From: Gemmiger gallinarum
Lineage (GTDB): Bacteria > Bacillota > Clostridia > Oscillospirales > Ruminococcaceae
Assembly (NCBI RefSeq): GCF_014982805.1
Contig: NZ_JADCKC010000004.1
Span: forward strand, 111,602-175,601
Direction: 5' to 3'
Length of the DNA stretch: 64,000 bases
This document shows positions 16,732-26,096 of this stretch, one piece after another (position 1 is the first letter of the stretch; each line of letters opens with the position of its first letter). Under the pieces are notes generated by a model, which did no database searches, was not told where the DNA came from, and was given only the letters and a program-made list of their open reading frames with translations. A program made the translations under genes and the position numbers.

Positions 16732-18645
16732 ATGTCCTTTCCGGAATTGTTGAACGAAACCTATGAGATCCAGCGCATCATCGGCAAGGGGGGCATGTCG
16801 GTGGTGTATCTGGCACGGCACCGGCGGCTGAACTCGCTGTGGGCGGTGAAGGAAGTCCGGCGCATCCAGAACTCCCGCTTCGACTTTCTGGCCGAGGCCA
16901 ACCTGCTCAAACAGCTCAGCCATCCCATGCTGCCCCGCATTGCGGATATCTTCGACACGCCGGAGGCCGTCTATCTGGTGGAGGAATACGTGGAAGGCCA
17001 GGACCTGCGGATGATGGTCCGGGCCAACGGTCCCTTCCCCGAGCCGGTGGTGCGGAACTGGATGCTCCGCCTGTGCGATGTGCTGGACTATCTCCACAAC
17101 CAGACCCCCGCCATCATTTACCGGGATATGAAGCCGGCCAACATTATGCTGCTGCCCGACGGCTCCCTCAAGCTCATCGACTTCGGCATTGCCCGCACCT
17201 ACAAAGCCACTTCCCTCTCGGACACCACCATGGCCGGAACCCGGGGCTTTGCCGCGCCGGAACAGTTCAGCGGCCGCCAGACCGACGCCCGCACCGATAT
17301 CTATTCCCTGGGCGTCACCATCTATTACCTGCTCACCGGCAAAAGCCCTTCCGACCCGCCCTATGAGCTGCTGCCCCTGCGGCAGGTCAATCCTTCCCTG
17401 TCGGCGGGGATGGAAGCCATTCTCACCAAATGCACCCAGCCCGAGCCGGAGGACCGCTATCAGGATGTCCGGCGTCTGCGGTTTGCCCTGCAGCAGCCGG
17501 CGGCTGCTGCCGCCCCGTCGGCATCTGCCAAAAAGCCGCGCTGGCTCAGGAGGGTGCTGTGCACTGCCGCCGCGCTGCTTCTGGTCGCCGGGGCCGCCGC
17601 GGGCGGGGTCTTTCTCTACCGGTATTCCGTTCAGAAACAGAACGATGCCCTTTACAGCGACGGCATGGCCGCCCTCAATGCCGGGGCATATGACACCGCC
17701 GTCTCCGATTTTGAGGAACTGTTGGACCGGGACCCCCAGCGGAACGATGCCCTGCTGGGGCTGGGGGATACCTGCCTGGCCCGGGCGGAGGCCGCCGGGG
17801 AGGATGCCGACGCCGGCCAGGTCCGCGGCTGGTACGATCAGGCCCGCACCGCCTACGAGACCGCCGGGCAGCAGGGCAGCGCCGAGGCCCAGGCCCGTCT
17901 GGATACCTGTGCCGCCTCTCTGGCCGCCTTTGAAAAACACTGCCGCCAGATGGAGCTCATCGCCGCGGCCTATGAGGTGTTTGCCACCGGGGACGGCGAC
18001 GCCATGGACGCGCTGCTGAGCCAGGAAGACTACCAGACCCTGTTCGACGCCGACGACGAGGACCCCATCGTCTACGGCGACGACCCGGGGTACACCCTGG
18101 TGGTCTATCCCTACCACCGGGCCGGCGGCGCCTCCTGCCCGGGTTTTTACTACTACGGGGACTGGCAGAACAATCAGCGGTCCGGCCTGGGCATCTGGTA
18201 CTATATCGACTCCGGCTCCACCTACCGGTATGTGGGCAGCTGGGCCAACGACCTGCCCAACGGGGAGGGCGTTGTCTATGCGGCAACGCTCAGCGCCCCT
18301 GAACAGACTCCCTATGACCCGGTGTACACCCTGTGGGAGCGGAGCACCGGCACCTTTACCGACGGCTATTTTGACGGCGATATTGTGGTGGAAGGGGAAA
18401 AGAGCGACGGCTCCACCTATCAGGAGACCACCAAACACGATATGGGCTATCATGTGCGCATCCCCTACGACGAGCTGCCCGCCTACTGCACCGCGCTGTT
18501 CAGCCGGGAGGAGATCGAAGCCATTGAGGAGCAGGGGCAGTATGTCTCCTCCACCTATCGGACCGGCGATGGTCAGGTGGTCATTCTTCTGAGCACGCCG
18601 GACAAGCGCTGTTCGGTGCTGTTTGCCACCAAAGACCCGCAATGA
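16732..18645 (+). CDS. Membrane Ser/Thr protein kinase with MORN-like ectodomain
   Basis: The 637-residue protein has an N-terminal Hanks-type kinase (glycine loop GKGGMSVVYLA near 18-28, Lys in AVKEV near 40, catalytic loop YRDMKPANI near 128 with Tyr replacing the usual His, DFG near 148, APEQF), one membrane helix near 272-294, a TPR-like helical stretch (about 300-410) and C-terminal MORN-like repeats YYGDWQNNQRSGLGI and YVGSWANDLPNGEGV. It lacks the PASTA repeats of PknB. AAGGAGGGTGAT precedes the ATG. A paralogue follows 23 bp downstream, so the two are probably co-expressed. Confidence 0.92.
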   Translation: MSFPELLNETYEIQRIIGKGGMSVVYLARHRRLNSLWAVKEVRRIQNSRFDFLAEANLLKQLSHPMLPRIADIFDTPEAVYLVEEYVEGQDLRMMVRANGPFPEPVVRNWMLRLCDVLDYLHNQTPAIIYRDMKPANIMLLPDGSLKLIDFGIARTYKATSLSDTTMAGTRGFAAPEQFSGRQTDARTDIYSLGVTIYYLLTGKSPSDPPYELLPLRQVNPSLSAGMEAILTKCTQPEPEDRYQDVRRLRFALQQPAAAAAPSASAKKPRWLRRVLCTAAALLLVAGAAAGGVFLYRYSVQKQNDALYSDGMAALNAGAYDTAVSDFEELLDRDPQRNDALLGLGDTCLARAEAAGEDADAGQVRGWYDQARTAYETAGQQGSAEAQARLDTCAASLAAFEKHCRQMELIAAAYEVFATGDGDAMDALLSQEDYQTLFDADDEDPIVYGDDPGYTLVVYPYHRAGGASCPGFYYYGDWQNNQRSGLGIWYYIDSGSTYRYVGSWANDLPNGEGVVYAATLSAPEQTPYDPVYTLWERSTGTFTDGYFDGDIVVEGEKSDGSTYQETTKHDMGYHVRIPYDELPAYCTALFSREEIEAIEEQGQYVSSTYRTGDGQVVILLSTPDKRCSVLFATKDPQ

Positions 18646-18668
18646 TTTTCTTTTGACAGGCTGAATTT

Positions 18669-20546
18669 ATGGAACTTCTCAATCAAACCTACCGCATCCT
18701 GCAGGTTCTGGGGACGGGCGGCATGTCCACCGTCTATCTGGCGGAGCACATCCGCCTGCACACTCTGGTGGCCGTCAAACAGATGGCCCGGCCGCAGCAG
18801 CCGGGAGATTCCGGCAGCGAGTACCGCCTGCTCAGCAAGCTGCACCACCCCATGCTGCCCTGCGTCATGGATGCCTTTGCCCAGGGCGGATACCAGTATC
18901 TGGTGGAGGAATATGTCCGGGGCCGCACCCTGCAGCAGGTTTTGCAGCAGGAGGGCAAAATTCCGGAATCCTCCGCCCGGACCTGGATGGCCATGCTGTG
19001 CGATGTGCTCCAGTATCTGCACAGCCAGACGCCGCCCATTCTCTACCGGGACCTCAAGCCTTCCAACATCATGCTCTGCCCTGACGGCAGCCTCAAGCTG
19101 CTGGATTTCGGCATTGCCCGGGAAGCCCGTGAGGAAACTTCCGGCAGCAGTTCCCATGCCGGTTCCTATGGGTACTGCGCCCCCGAGCAGTTCGGCCACG
19201 GGGCGGCGGATGCCCGCACCGACATCTACTCGCTGGGCATGACCTTTCACCATCTGCTCACCGGCAAAAGTCCTTTTGACCCGCCCTACCGGACCTGTCC
19301 GGTGCGCAGGCTGGACCCCTCCCTGTCGGTGGGCATCGAGTACATCCTGAACAAATGCACCCAGCTCAACCCCGCCAGGCGCTATGCCGACACGGCGGCT
19401 CTGCGGTATGATCTGGAGCACATCTATCTGTTTGAAGGCCGTTACCGGGCATACCGGCTGCGCCTTGCGGCCCGCAGACTGCTGGTCTGTGCCCTGCTGG
19501 CGGGATCTTTCGCCCTGATGGGCACCGGTCTGCGGCAGATCGTCACCGCCGCCCGCACCCCGCAGGCGGATTTTTATGCCGACGGCCTGGCCCTGATGCA
19601 GCAGGAGCAGTACGAGACTGCCATTGAGACCTTTTCCCAGGCGCTGGATGACCCGGGAGAGCACACCGCCGGGGAGATCTATCTGGCCCGTGGGGATGCC
19701 TACCGGCAGGCTGCCCTGCAGGAGCCCGACCGTGAAACGGCCCGCACCCTCTTTGAGCAGGCGGAGGCGGACTATGCCAGTGCCGAGGAGCTTTCCCAGG
19801 GGCAGGCTGCCGACCGCCGTGCCGCCGTGGAGGAACAGCTCGATGCCTTTGCCGCTGAGGACGAGAGCCTTGCAATCCTGCAGCAGTTCTATGACCTGCT
19901 TGAGGCCGGCGATGTGGATACCGTCTTTTCCCTTCTGTCAAAAGACATCTTTTATCGCTGCCTGCAGAACATGCAGGGAGATACCCTGGTGTACTGCCCC
20001 GATGATGCGGAAAACGGCATTGCGGTCTACCGCAATGTCTCCCTGCTCTACTACGGCGCCCTGGTGGATGGACAGCGGGAAGGCCACGGCATTTTGCTGG
20101 GACTGCTGAAATCGGGCAACGACCTTTACTACCGCTTTGACGGGGAATGGAAGGGCGGCTTTCCCAACGGCTCCGGTACCGTGTGGCTGAAAAACACCAC
20201 CCGGGATTCCGGTCAGTACGTGGATTCCTTTCAATACTCCGGCAATTTCTCCGACGGCCTGCTGGACGGGCAGATCGACTTTTCCCTGACCTGGGTGGAC
20301 CGCGACCCCGCCCTGTATTACAGAACCGAAACTACCTATCACTCCACCCCCATCACTGCCGTGGACGGCCTGCTGCAGCCGGTCGCCGACGCCGACCTTC
20401 CGGCGTGGTATTCCCCGCCCGCAGACGGTACGGAGGTCCTGGTCGGGTACGACGAGGACCATCACGAGCCCTTCACCTTCGACCCTGCAGTGATGCAGGA
20501 AACATTTGGAGTCTATCCCTTTGCAAACGTGCTGGCGCTGGTCTGA
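18669..20546 (+). CDS. Second membrane Ser/Thr kinase, paralogue of the preceding gene
   Basis: The 625-residue protein repeats the same architecture: kinase with GTGGMSTVYLAEH, AVKQM, YRDLKPSNI (again Tyr for His), DFG and APEQF; a membrane helix near 275-297; a TPR-like region with EQAEADYASAEELSQ; and MORN-like repeats FDGEWKGGFPNGSGTVW and YSGNFSDGLLDGQI. The ectodomain is diverged from its neighbour while the kinase halves align throughout, consistent with tandem duplication followed by sensor divergence. Ligand and substrates are unknown. Confidence 0.92.
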   Translation: MELLNQTYRILQVLGTGGMSTVYLAEHIRLHTLVAVKQMARPQQPGDSGSEYRLLSKLHHPMLPCVMDAFAQGGYQYLVEEYVRGRTLQQVLQQEGKIPESSARTWMAMLCDVLQYLHSQTPPILYRDLKPSNIMLCPDGSLKLLDFGIAREAREETSGSSSHAGSYGYCAPEQFGHGAADARTDIYSLGMTFHHLLTGKSPFDPPYRTCPVRRLDPSLSVGIEYILNKCTQLNPARRYADTAALRYDLEHIYLFEGRYRAYRLRLAARRLLVCALLAGSFALMGTGLRQIVTAARTPQADFYADGLALMQQEQYETAIETFSQALDDPGEHTAGEIYLARGDAYRQAALQEPDRETARTLFEQAEADYASAEELSQGQAADRRAAVEEQLDAFAAEDESLAILQQFYDLLEAGDVDTVFSLLSKDIFYRCLQNMQGDTLVYCPDDAENGIAVYRNVSLLYYGALVDGQREGHGILLGLLKSGNDLYYRFDGEWKGGFPNGSGTVWLKNTTRDSGQYVDSFQYSGNFSDGLLDGQIDFSLTWVDRDPALYYRTETTYHSTPITAVDGLLQPVADADLPAWYSPPADGTEVLVGYDEDHHEPFTFDPAVMQETFGVYPFANVLALV

Positions 20547-20572
20547 ACCGCCCCACGGGAAAGGCAAATCAG

Positions 20573-20791
20573 ATGAAAACAGGAATTTTGCTCTTCGGGC
20601 TGGGCGTTGCCCTGCTCATCGCCGCCCTCTGTCTGGCGGTGTACTTCCGGCGCCATCCCCTGCCCGACCGCTTTGAGGAGGCGGCCGCGTCTTCCCCCGG
20701 CCGGGGAGACGATCGCCCCGCCGCACCGTCCGCCGGTCCCGTCCCGCCCGGCGAGAGAACCGAACTCCTGCCGGAGGAGCCCGCCCCCTGA
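20573..20791 (+). CDS. Small single-pass membrane protein
   Basis: The 72-residue product starts MKTGILLFGLGVALL, has one membrane helix (about residues 4-23) and a disordered Pro/Ser-rich cytoplasmic or exterior tail ending in RTELLPEEPAP. It starts 27 bp after the second kinase behind GGGAAAGG, so it is probably the third gene of the kinase operon. The tail Thr and Ser residues make it a conceivable kinase substrate, but that is speculation. No family recognised. Confidence 0.6.
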   Translation: MKTGILLFGLGVALLIAALCLAVYFRRHPLPDRFEEAAASSPGRGDDRPAAPSAGPVPPGERTELLPEEPAP

Positions 20792-20857
20792 CCCGGCAGG
20801 CTTCTCCCCGCATTCCCCTGCGCCGCGGCCTGTTTTTCCCTTTTCCGGCACTTTCCA

Positions 20858-20880
20858 GCCCGCCTGACGGCGGGCTTTTT
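20858..20880 (+). terminator. Terminator of the kinase operon
   Basis: GCCCGCC and GGCGGGC form a 7-bp stem with loop TGAC, followed by TTTTTG. Confidence 0.85.
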
Positions 20881-20995
20881 GTCTGTCCCGCCCCCTGCTG
20901 CCGGGATACTTTTTGGATACAACCTCCTGTTATCATGCTTTCAGCCCGGCCGGCCAGAGCGTTTTTCCTTGCCATCTTTCAGGAGGTGTATCTTG

Positions 20996-22375
20996 ATGAA
21001 ACTGTATTCCAAATATCCGGCAGCCCTCACCGGAGTGCTCCTGAGTTTTGCCTGTCTGCTCAGCGCCTGCAGTGCTCCCGCCGGGGATTCCGGCGCTTCC
21101 GATGCCGGGGCGGTCTCGTCCGGCGGCACCACGTCCCGGGAGGAGTCCGCCTCCCCCGAAAGCGGGGCGGAGCCGGTGGCCGCGGGGTTTGTCACCCTGA
21201 CCCGGGACCAGTACTCCACCCTGGGGTGCGGCAACGAGCAGGGCTATTATGAGGTCCTTTACGGCGAATCCGGCGGCGCAAACATTTGCTATATCGACTA
21301 CGCCACCCAGCAGGAGGTCTACCTCTGTGCCGCCCCCAACTGCAGCCACGACCGGGAAGGCTGCACCGCCTGGATCGATCCGGAGGAGGGGAGCTATATC
21401 CCGCTGGTGAGCGGGGACCACCTGCTGCTGGTGCACATCACCTACGGCGCGGAAGCCCCCGAACGGGCCATTCCCCACATCGACGAGGCCAACCTGGACG
21501 GCAGCGACCGCCGCACGCTGGTGAGCTTTGCCCCCAACGAACGGCTGAAAAGCGTCTTTGCCGCCAACGGCAGCCAGCTGGTCTGCGCCCTGGATGCGGT
21601 CAATCCCGACGATCTGGAGGACACCAACGCCACCCTCAAGCTGGTCCTCATCGACCTGGAGACGGGGGAACGGCGGGATTTCTATGAACAGGCGGTACAG
21701 ATCGGCGGCACCGAGCCCACATTCCTGGGCGTCACCGAGAACGGCTACTGCCTTCTGCGGGAGCAGTTCACCGCCAAGTCGGAAGAGGACTTTCCCGGTC
21801 AGGAATGGTCGGACATCCAGCAGGAGATCCAGCGCTCCAACCAGTATACCTGCACCATGATCCCGGTGGGCGGGTCCGGGCCGGCGGGGACTTTCTCCTA
21901 CAGCGGCCGGGTCTACGATCTCTTGTGCAGCGACGGGCTTTACTATTTTGACTGCGACAGCCGCAAGGTGATGCGGGTCTCGGTGCCCGACGGCAGTACG
22001 GAGGAACTGGCCGCCCTGCCCGACGTGGGCGCGGAATCCGCCTATCTGGACGGCAAGCTGGGGGACTGGTTTCTGCTGTCCCAGCGGTATTACGAGACCC
22101 GGGAGGATGTCTCCTACCCCGTCGCCAACGACTGCTGCTATGCCCTCAACGTCCAGACGGGGGAGGTGCGGGAGCTGACCATCCGCCAGGAGGTGGGAGC
22201 CGACCGCCGCATGGCCACCATGCTGGGGCAGACCGCCCACGACGTGCTGCTCATCACCGACAGCGACGTGCCGGAGACGGCCTATCACTACGGATGCCGC
22301 TACGCCCTCATCTCCCGGGAAGATTACCTCAATTCCAACGCCGATGCCCTGCGCCCCATTGCCTTTCTGTTCTGA
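20996..22375 (+). CDS. Secreted lipoprotein, probable beta-propeller-like fold
   Basis: The 459-residue protein has a lipoprotein signal with lipobox LLSAC (Cys at residue 25), a Ser/Gly/Ala-rich spacer, then a region of repeated short blocks such as QEVYLCAAPNCSHDREGC, MIPVGGSGPAGTFSYSGRVYDL and YYFDCDSRKVMRVSVPDGS. These blades resemble TolB/DUF5050-type propellers. It should be anchored on the outer face of the membrane; the ligand is unknown. AGGAGGTG lies 8 nt upstream of the ATG at 20996, which is why the longer frame from 20879 was rejected. Confidence 0.8.
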   Translation: MKLYSKYPAALTGVLLSFACLLSACSAPAGDSGASDAGAVSSGGTTSREESASPESGAEPVAAGFVTLTRDQYSTLGCGNEQGYYEVLYGESGGANICYIDYATQQEVYLCAAPNCSHDREGCTAWIDPEEGSYIPLVSGDHLLLVHITYGAEAPERAIPHIDEANLDGSDRRTLVSFAPNERLKSVFAANGSQLVCALDAVNPDDLEDTNATLKLVLIDLETGERRDFYEQAVQIGGTEPTFLGVTENGYCLLREQFTAKSEEDFPGQEWSDIQQEIQRSNQYTCTMIPVGGSGPAGTFSYSGRVYDLLCSDGLYYFDCDSRKVMRVSVPDGSTEELAALPDVGAESAYLDGKLGDWFLLSQRYYETREDVSYPVANDCCYALNVQTGEVRELTIRQEVGADRRMATMLGQTAHDVLLITDSDVPETAYHYGCRYALISREDYLNSNADALRPIAFLF

Positions 22376-22398
22376 CCGGCAGCGGACGGGGCATCCAG

Positions 22399-22427
22399 AA
22401 AGCGCCCTGCCTGCGGCAGGGCGCTTT
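22399..22427 (+). terminator. Terminator after the lipoprotein gene
   Basis: AAAGCGCCCTGCC pairs perfectly with GGCAGGGCGCTTT over a TGC loop. The following GCGTTTGG is only weakly T-rich. Confidence 0.65.
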
Positions 22428-22498
22428 GCGTTTGGGCCGGACGCTCTCCTCACCCCGGCCGGGCTGCACCTGTTTTGGGGACAACAGAACGCCAGACA

Positions 22499-22533
22499 TG
22501 CCGCAGTATCCTCCGCTGCGGCACTTTTTGTTT
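22499..22533 (+). terminator. Second terminator-like hairpin
   Basis: TGCCGCAG and CTGCGGCA pair across a 9-nt loop and are followed by CTTTTTGTTTTG on the plus strand. Confidence 0.6.
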
Positions 22534-22575
22534 TGTCCCTCTCCTCCGCAAAGAGGGGCCGGCTGCCGGCTGGGA

Positions 22576-22622
22576 CAAAAACAGTGCGGGCAGGCACGAA
22601 AGGACTTCGTGCCTGCCCGCAC
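22576..22622 (-). terminator. Terminator of the sugar ABC operon
   Basis: On the minus strand a perfect 17-bp stem (22584-22600 with 22606-22622), loop about 5 nt, is followed by TGTTTTTG. It lies about 24 bp beyond the stop of the binding-protein gene. Confidence 0.88.
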
Positions 22623-22645
22623 GGCAAAGCATTTCAGGCTATGGT

Positions 22646-24097
22646 TTATTTGGAATAGTCGTAGTCCACCATGGGATCCCAGTCGGGGAACTCGAACTTG
22701 GAGGCATCCACGCCGGCCTCGCTCATGGCGCGGTCCCACTCGGTCTGGGTGTTGGCGGAGAAGCTGTCCAGCGCCTCGGCGGTATCGGTGATGGAGCCCG
22801 CCATGACGCCCTGCACGATCTGGCCCAGGTTGGGGGTGACTTCGGTGACCTTGCTGTACACTTCGGCAGTCTCGGGGTTGAGAGCCAGAGGATCGGGGCT
22901 GAGCTTGCCGGTCTCCATGGCCAGGTTGTAGTACTTGAGCATCATGGGATCGGTCATGGCGCTCTCGTTGACGCCCTCGATGCAGGAGACGAAGCCGCCG
23001 TCAGAGACGATCTTGCTCTGGTAGTCGGTGCCGTAGAGCTCGGTCAGGTAGAGAGCCGCAGCTTCGGGATGCTCACAGGTGGCGGAAATGCCCATCCAGG
23101 GCTGCGCGCCGGTGTAGGGGTTGCCGCCCTTGGCGCCGTCGTCGGGCACGGGCAGAGCCATGACGTCAAAGTTGAAGTCGGGGTTCTCGGCGCGCCAGGT
23201 GGGGATGCACCAGGAGCCCTGGATCAGGAAGCCGGCCTGGCCCTGGGCGAACATAGCACGGGCAGAGGGAGCATCCAGGTTGATGGAGTCGGGATGGATG
23301 GAACCGTCGGCAGCCAGCTGGGCGTAAATGTCCAGAGCAGACTTCATGGCATCGCTGGCGAAGGGATTCTTGCCGTCCACCACGCTCATGACGCCGTAGT
23401 AGTTGCACTTGGCGCCGGCAATGTTGGCAAAGCTGCGCAGCTCGATCTCCAGACGCTGGGCAGCGCCGCCGCTTTCAATGATGCCGTAGTACTTGCCGTT
23501 GCCCTTCTCGGTGATGGTCTTGCAGGCGGCAATGAACTCGGACCAGGTCTGGGGCGGGTTGTCCGGGTCCAGGCCGCACTCCTCAAAGATGTCGCGGTTG
23601 TAGTAGACCAGGGAGTTGACGATGTTGGCAGACTCGGGCAGGACGTAGATCTCGCCGTCCAGGGTGGTGACGCCCTCGTTCAGGGAGCCGGGCGTGAAGG
23701 AATCGATGAATTCCTGGCTCAGGTAGGAGGTCATGGGCTGGTACCAGCCTTCCGACACGGCGGTGCTCAGCTTGACGCCGCCGGGCAGGCAGAACAGGTC
23801 GGGAGCATCGCCGTTCTTGATGGCGGTGGTCAGGGTCTGGGTCAGCTGATCGCCGGACAGCATGGTGTATTCCACCTTGATGTCGGGATGGCGCTCCATG
23901 AACTCCTCATTAAAGACCTTGCGGCGTTCCTGGGTGCTGTCGCTGGAGTCCATGATGCGCAGGGTGATGGTCCCGTCGCTGCTGCCGGAAGAACTGTTCT
24001 CTCCGGTGGCGGCGGAGCTGCTGCCGTCCGACGTTCCGCAGGCAGCAAGGCCGGCAGCCATAGCGACTGCAAGGCCAAGGCTCAAAAGTTTTTTCAT
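22646..24097 (-). CDS. Sugar ABC transporter extracellular solute-binding protein (family 1)
   Basis: The 483-residue lipoprotein has a signal with lipobox LAAC (Cys20), a Ser-rich spacer, and the periplasmic-binding fold of family 1 (MSGDQLTQT, PDLFCLPGG, EWYQPM-like segments and the C-terminal aromatic WMGISATCEHPEAAALYL). It captures an oligosaccharide or sugar for the two permeases encoded just upstream. GGAGGCAACAC precedes the ATG. It is the last gene of a permease-permease-binding protein operon. No ATPase is encoded here, so a shared MsmK-type ATPase elsewhere is likely. Confidence 0.93.
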   Translation of the reverse strand: MKKLLSLGLAVAMAAGLAACGTSDGSSSAATGENSSSGSSDGTITLRIMDSSDSTQERRKVFNEEFMERHPDIKVEYTMLSGDQLTQTLTTAIKNGDAPDLFCLPGGVKLSTAVSEGWYQPMTSYLSQEFIDSFTPGSLNEGVTTLDGEIYVLPESANIVNSLVYYNRDIFEECGLDPDNPPQTWSEFIAACKTITEKGNGKYYGIIESGGAAQRLEIELRSFANIAGAKCNYYGVMSVVDGKNPFASDAMKSALDIYAQLAADGSIHPDSINLDAPSARAMFAQGQAGFLIQGSWCIPTWRAENPDFNFDVMALPVPDDGAKGGNPYTGAQPWMGISATCEHPEAAALYLTELYGTDYQSKIVSDGGFVSCIEGVNESAMTDPMMLKYYNLAMETGKLSPDPLALNPETAEVYSKVTEVTPNLGQIVQGVMAGSITDTAEALDSFSANTQTEWDRAMSEAGVDASKFEFPDWDPMVDYDYSK

Positions 24098-24139
24098 TGT
24101 GTTGCCTCCTCTTTGGCATTGGTTATTTTTTTGTATTGC

Positions 24140-24979
24140 TCAGCTCTTTACAGCACCGGCAATACCGTTTACAAAGTGTTTCTGCATGGCGATAAAGACC
24201 AGGATGACGGGCAGCACCGAAATGGTGGCGCCTGCGGCAATACCGGTCCAGTCCACCACATGCTCGCCCTGCAGGGCGTACAGCCCGACGGCCAGGGTGC
24301 GCAGACTGGGCTGGCTCAGAGTCAGGACCAGAGGCATCAGGAAGCTGTTCCAGGTCCAGATGAACTGCATGATGACCACGGTAACGATGATGGGTTTGGC
24401 CAGAGGGAACATGATGCGGACGTAGGTCTGGAAGAATCCGCAGCCGTCCACGATGGCTGCCTCCTCCATCTCCTTGGGAATGCCCGAGTAGAAGCTGGAG
24501 AACAGCATGAGGAACAGGATGTGGCTGCCGCCGCACTCGGCGACGATCAGGCCCAGCAGGTTGTTGGTCAGGTGCATGGCGTTGAGCAGTTCATACACCG
24601 GAATGATGGTGAAGGTCAGGGGAATGGTGATGCTGGCCATAAAGACGCCCAGCAGGACTTTTTTGCCCGGGAAGGCGTAGCGGCCCAGGGCATAGCCGGC
24701 CGCAGAGGTGCACATCAGCACGATGATGACCGCACACACCGTCACGATGATGGTGTTGAGGAAGTACTGGCTGAAATTGGCGTTGTTCCAGGAGCGGATA
24801 AAGTTGTCGAAGGTGGGATGCTGGGGAAGAATGTTGAGGCCGCTGCCCCAGAACTCATCCTGGGTCTTGAAGGAGGCGGTGATCATCCAGATGAAAGGAT
24901 ACATCCAGACGAAGGCGGCAACGATCAGAACAATGTACAGGATTCCTTTGCCCAGCCAGCGGCGGATTTTCATTGGCAT
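24140..24979 (-). CDS. Carbohydrate ABC transporter permease (MalG-like)
   Basis: The 279-residue protein has six membrane helices and the EAA loop EMEEAAIVDGCGFFQTYVRIMFPLAKP (key residues EAAxxDG...P near 190-215), which contacts the ATPase. It pairs with the MalF-like permease encoded 21 bp upstream. The ATG at 24979 and an alternative ATG two codons later both follow GGAAGGAATT. Confidence 0.94.
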   Translation of the reverse strand: MPMKIRRWLGKGILYIVLIVAAFVWMYPFIWMITASFKTQDEFWGSGLNILPQHPTFDNFIRSWNNANFSQYFLNTIIVTVCAVIIVLMCTSAAGYALGRYAFPGKKVLLGVFMASITIPLTFTIIPVYELLNAMHLTNNLLGLIVAECGGSHILFLMLFSSFYSGIPKEMEEAAIVDGCGFFQTYVRIMFPLAKPIIVTVVIMQFIWTWNSFLMPLVLTLSQPSLRTLAVGLYALQGEHVVDWTGIAAGATISVLPVILVFIAMQKHFVNGIAGAVKS

Positions 24980-25000
24980 AGTTTAATTCCTTCCTTCCGA

Positions 25001-25906
25001 TCAGTCGACGCGATGCTTGGAGATGACGTTCTTGAGAGCGTTTAGGACGACGCCGATGACGATGATGGTGATGCCGAACAGCATGGCGGCGGCGCTGGCG
25101 TAACCCAGGCGGGGCATGCCCACCGAGCTCTCATAAGCGGTGCGGTAGACGAAGGTGCCCATAACGTCGGTGGCAAAGTAGGGGCCGCCGCCGGTCATGG
25201 TCTGAACAATGTCGAAAACCTTGAGGGAGTTGATGACGGCCAGCAGGGTGATGACCGCGCCGATGGGCAGGATGATGGGCAGCGTGATGAAGCGGAAGAC
25301 CTGCCGCTTGTTGGCGCCGTCGATCTCGGCCGCCTCGACCACATCCTGGGGCACGCTCTGGAGGGCAGCCAGCCAGTAGATCATGTAGATGCCCACGTCC
25401 TTCCAGACGCCGATGAAGGCGACGGTGGGCAGGGCGGTGGCCGCCTGGCCCAGGAAGTTGACCGCCCGGGTGTTGCCCAGCAGGTCGAGCAGCGCATTGA
25501 TGGCGCCGGTGGGGCTCCAGATGAACTGCATGATGATGCCGACGATGGAGGCGGTAGTGATGACCGGCAGGAAGAACAGGGTACGGAAGGCGCCGCGGAA
25601 CCGCAGGGTCTTTTCATTGACGATCAGGGCCAGCAGCAGCGAGATGATGATCAGCGGCGGAACCGAAAACACCATGTATTTGAAGCTGTTGGCAAAGGCG
25701 TTCCAGAACCACTGGTCCTTAAACAGCTCCGCAAAATTGGCAAGTCCCACAAAGTTCTTTTTGGAACTGATGCCCGACCAGTCCAGTGTGGAATAGTAGA
25801 TGCTGGACAAAATGGGCCAGGCCTGGAACGCCGCATAAAACAGGGTAGTTGGCAGCACAAACAGCCAGCACCAGAAGAATTGTTTTCTCCTCCGCTTCGC
25901 GTACAC
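25001..25906 (-). CDS. Sugar ABC transporter permease (MalF-like)
   Basis: The 301-residue protein has six membrane helices, an N-terminal RRRK patch and the EAA loop VVEAAEIDGANKRQVF near residues 195-212. It heads the importer operon. The start is GTG at 25906, supported by GGAGGTGCTCAGC immediately upstream; no in-frame ATG lies nearby. The promoter is at 25979-26007. The substrate may be a host or dietary glycan given the divergent DUF4838 gene, which is inference from context. Confidence 0.93.
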   Translation of the reverse strand: MYAKRRRKQFFWCWLFVLPTTLFYAAFQAWPILSSIYYSTLDWSGISSKKNFVGLANFAELFKDQWFWNAFANSFKYMVFSVPPLIIISLLLALIVNEKTLRFRGAFRTLFFLPVITTASIVGIIMQFIWSPTGAINALLDLLGNTRAVNFLGQAATALPTVAFIGVWKDVGIYMIYWLAALQSVPQDVVEAAEIDGANKRQVFRFITLPIILPIGAVITLLAVINSLKVFDIVQTMTGGGPYFATDVMGTFVYRTAYESSVGMPRLGYASAAAMLFGITIIVIGVVLNALKNVISKHRVD

Positions 25907-25978
25907 CGCTGAGCACCTCCATTAATTTGCTTTTGTGAATTAAATGGTTTCAGGCATCTTTTGCCTTTCGTTATGGCA

Positions 25979-26007
25979 ATTATACAGCTACTTGTCCTGT
26001 TTGTCCA
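25979..26007 (-). promoter_or_regulatory. Promoter of the sugar ABC operon
   Basis: On the minus strand TGGACA (26002-26007) and TATAAT (25979-25984) are 17 bp apart. The -35 overlaps one of the TTGTCC hexamers. Confidence 0.82.
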
Positions 26008-26096
26008 TAATATTTCACAAAAATAAACAAATACGGCGCTTTGGACAAAGAAAAAGTATCGTTTCTGTGCATTTCGTATCCTTTACAGCCTTGTCC
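25992..26096. promoter_or_regulatory. TTGTCC motifs in the divergent promoter region
   Basis: TTGTCC occurs at 25992-25997, 26001-26006 and 26091-26096, and inverted (GGACAA) at 26043-26048. Two copies overlap or abut the minus-strand promoter and one lies in the spacer of the plus-strand promoter. They are candidate operators for the ROK regulator encoded at 28162-29364. The role is inferred. Confidence 0.45.

Noticed and set aside
20933..22627. 564-codon antisense ORF opposite the lipoprotein
   Set aside because: The sense strand has a perfect ribosome site, signal peptide and lipobox; the antisense product is shadow-like.
22475..25045. 856-codon plus-strand ORF opposite the sugar ABC genes
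   Set aside because: It runs antisense to three recognisable transport genes, starts inside terminator hairpins and has no homologous motif.
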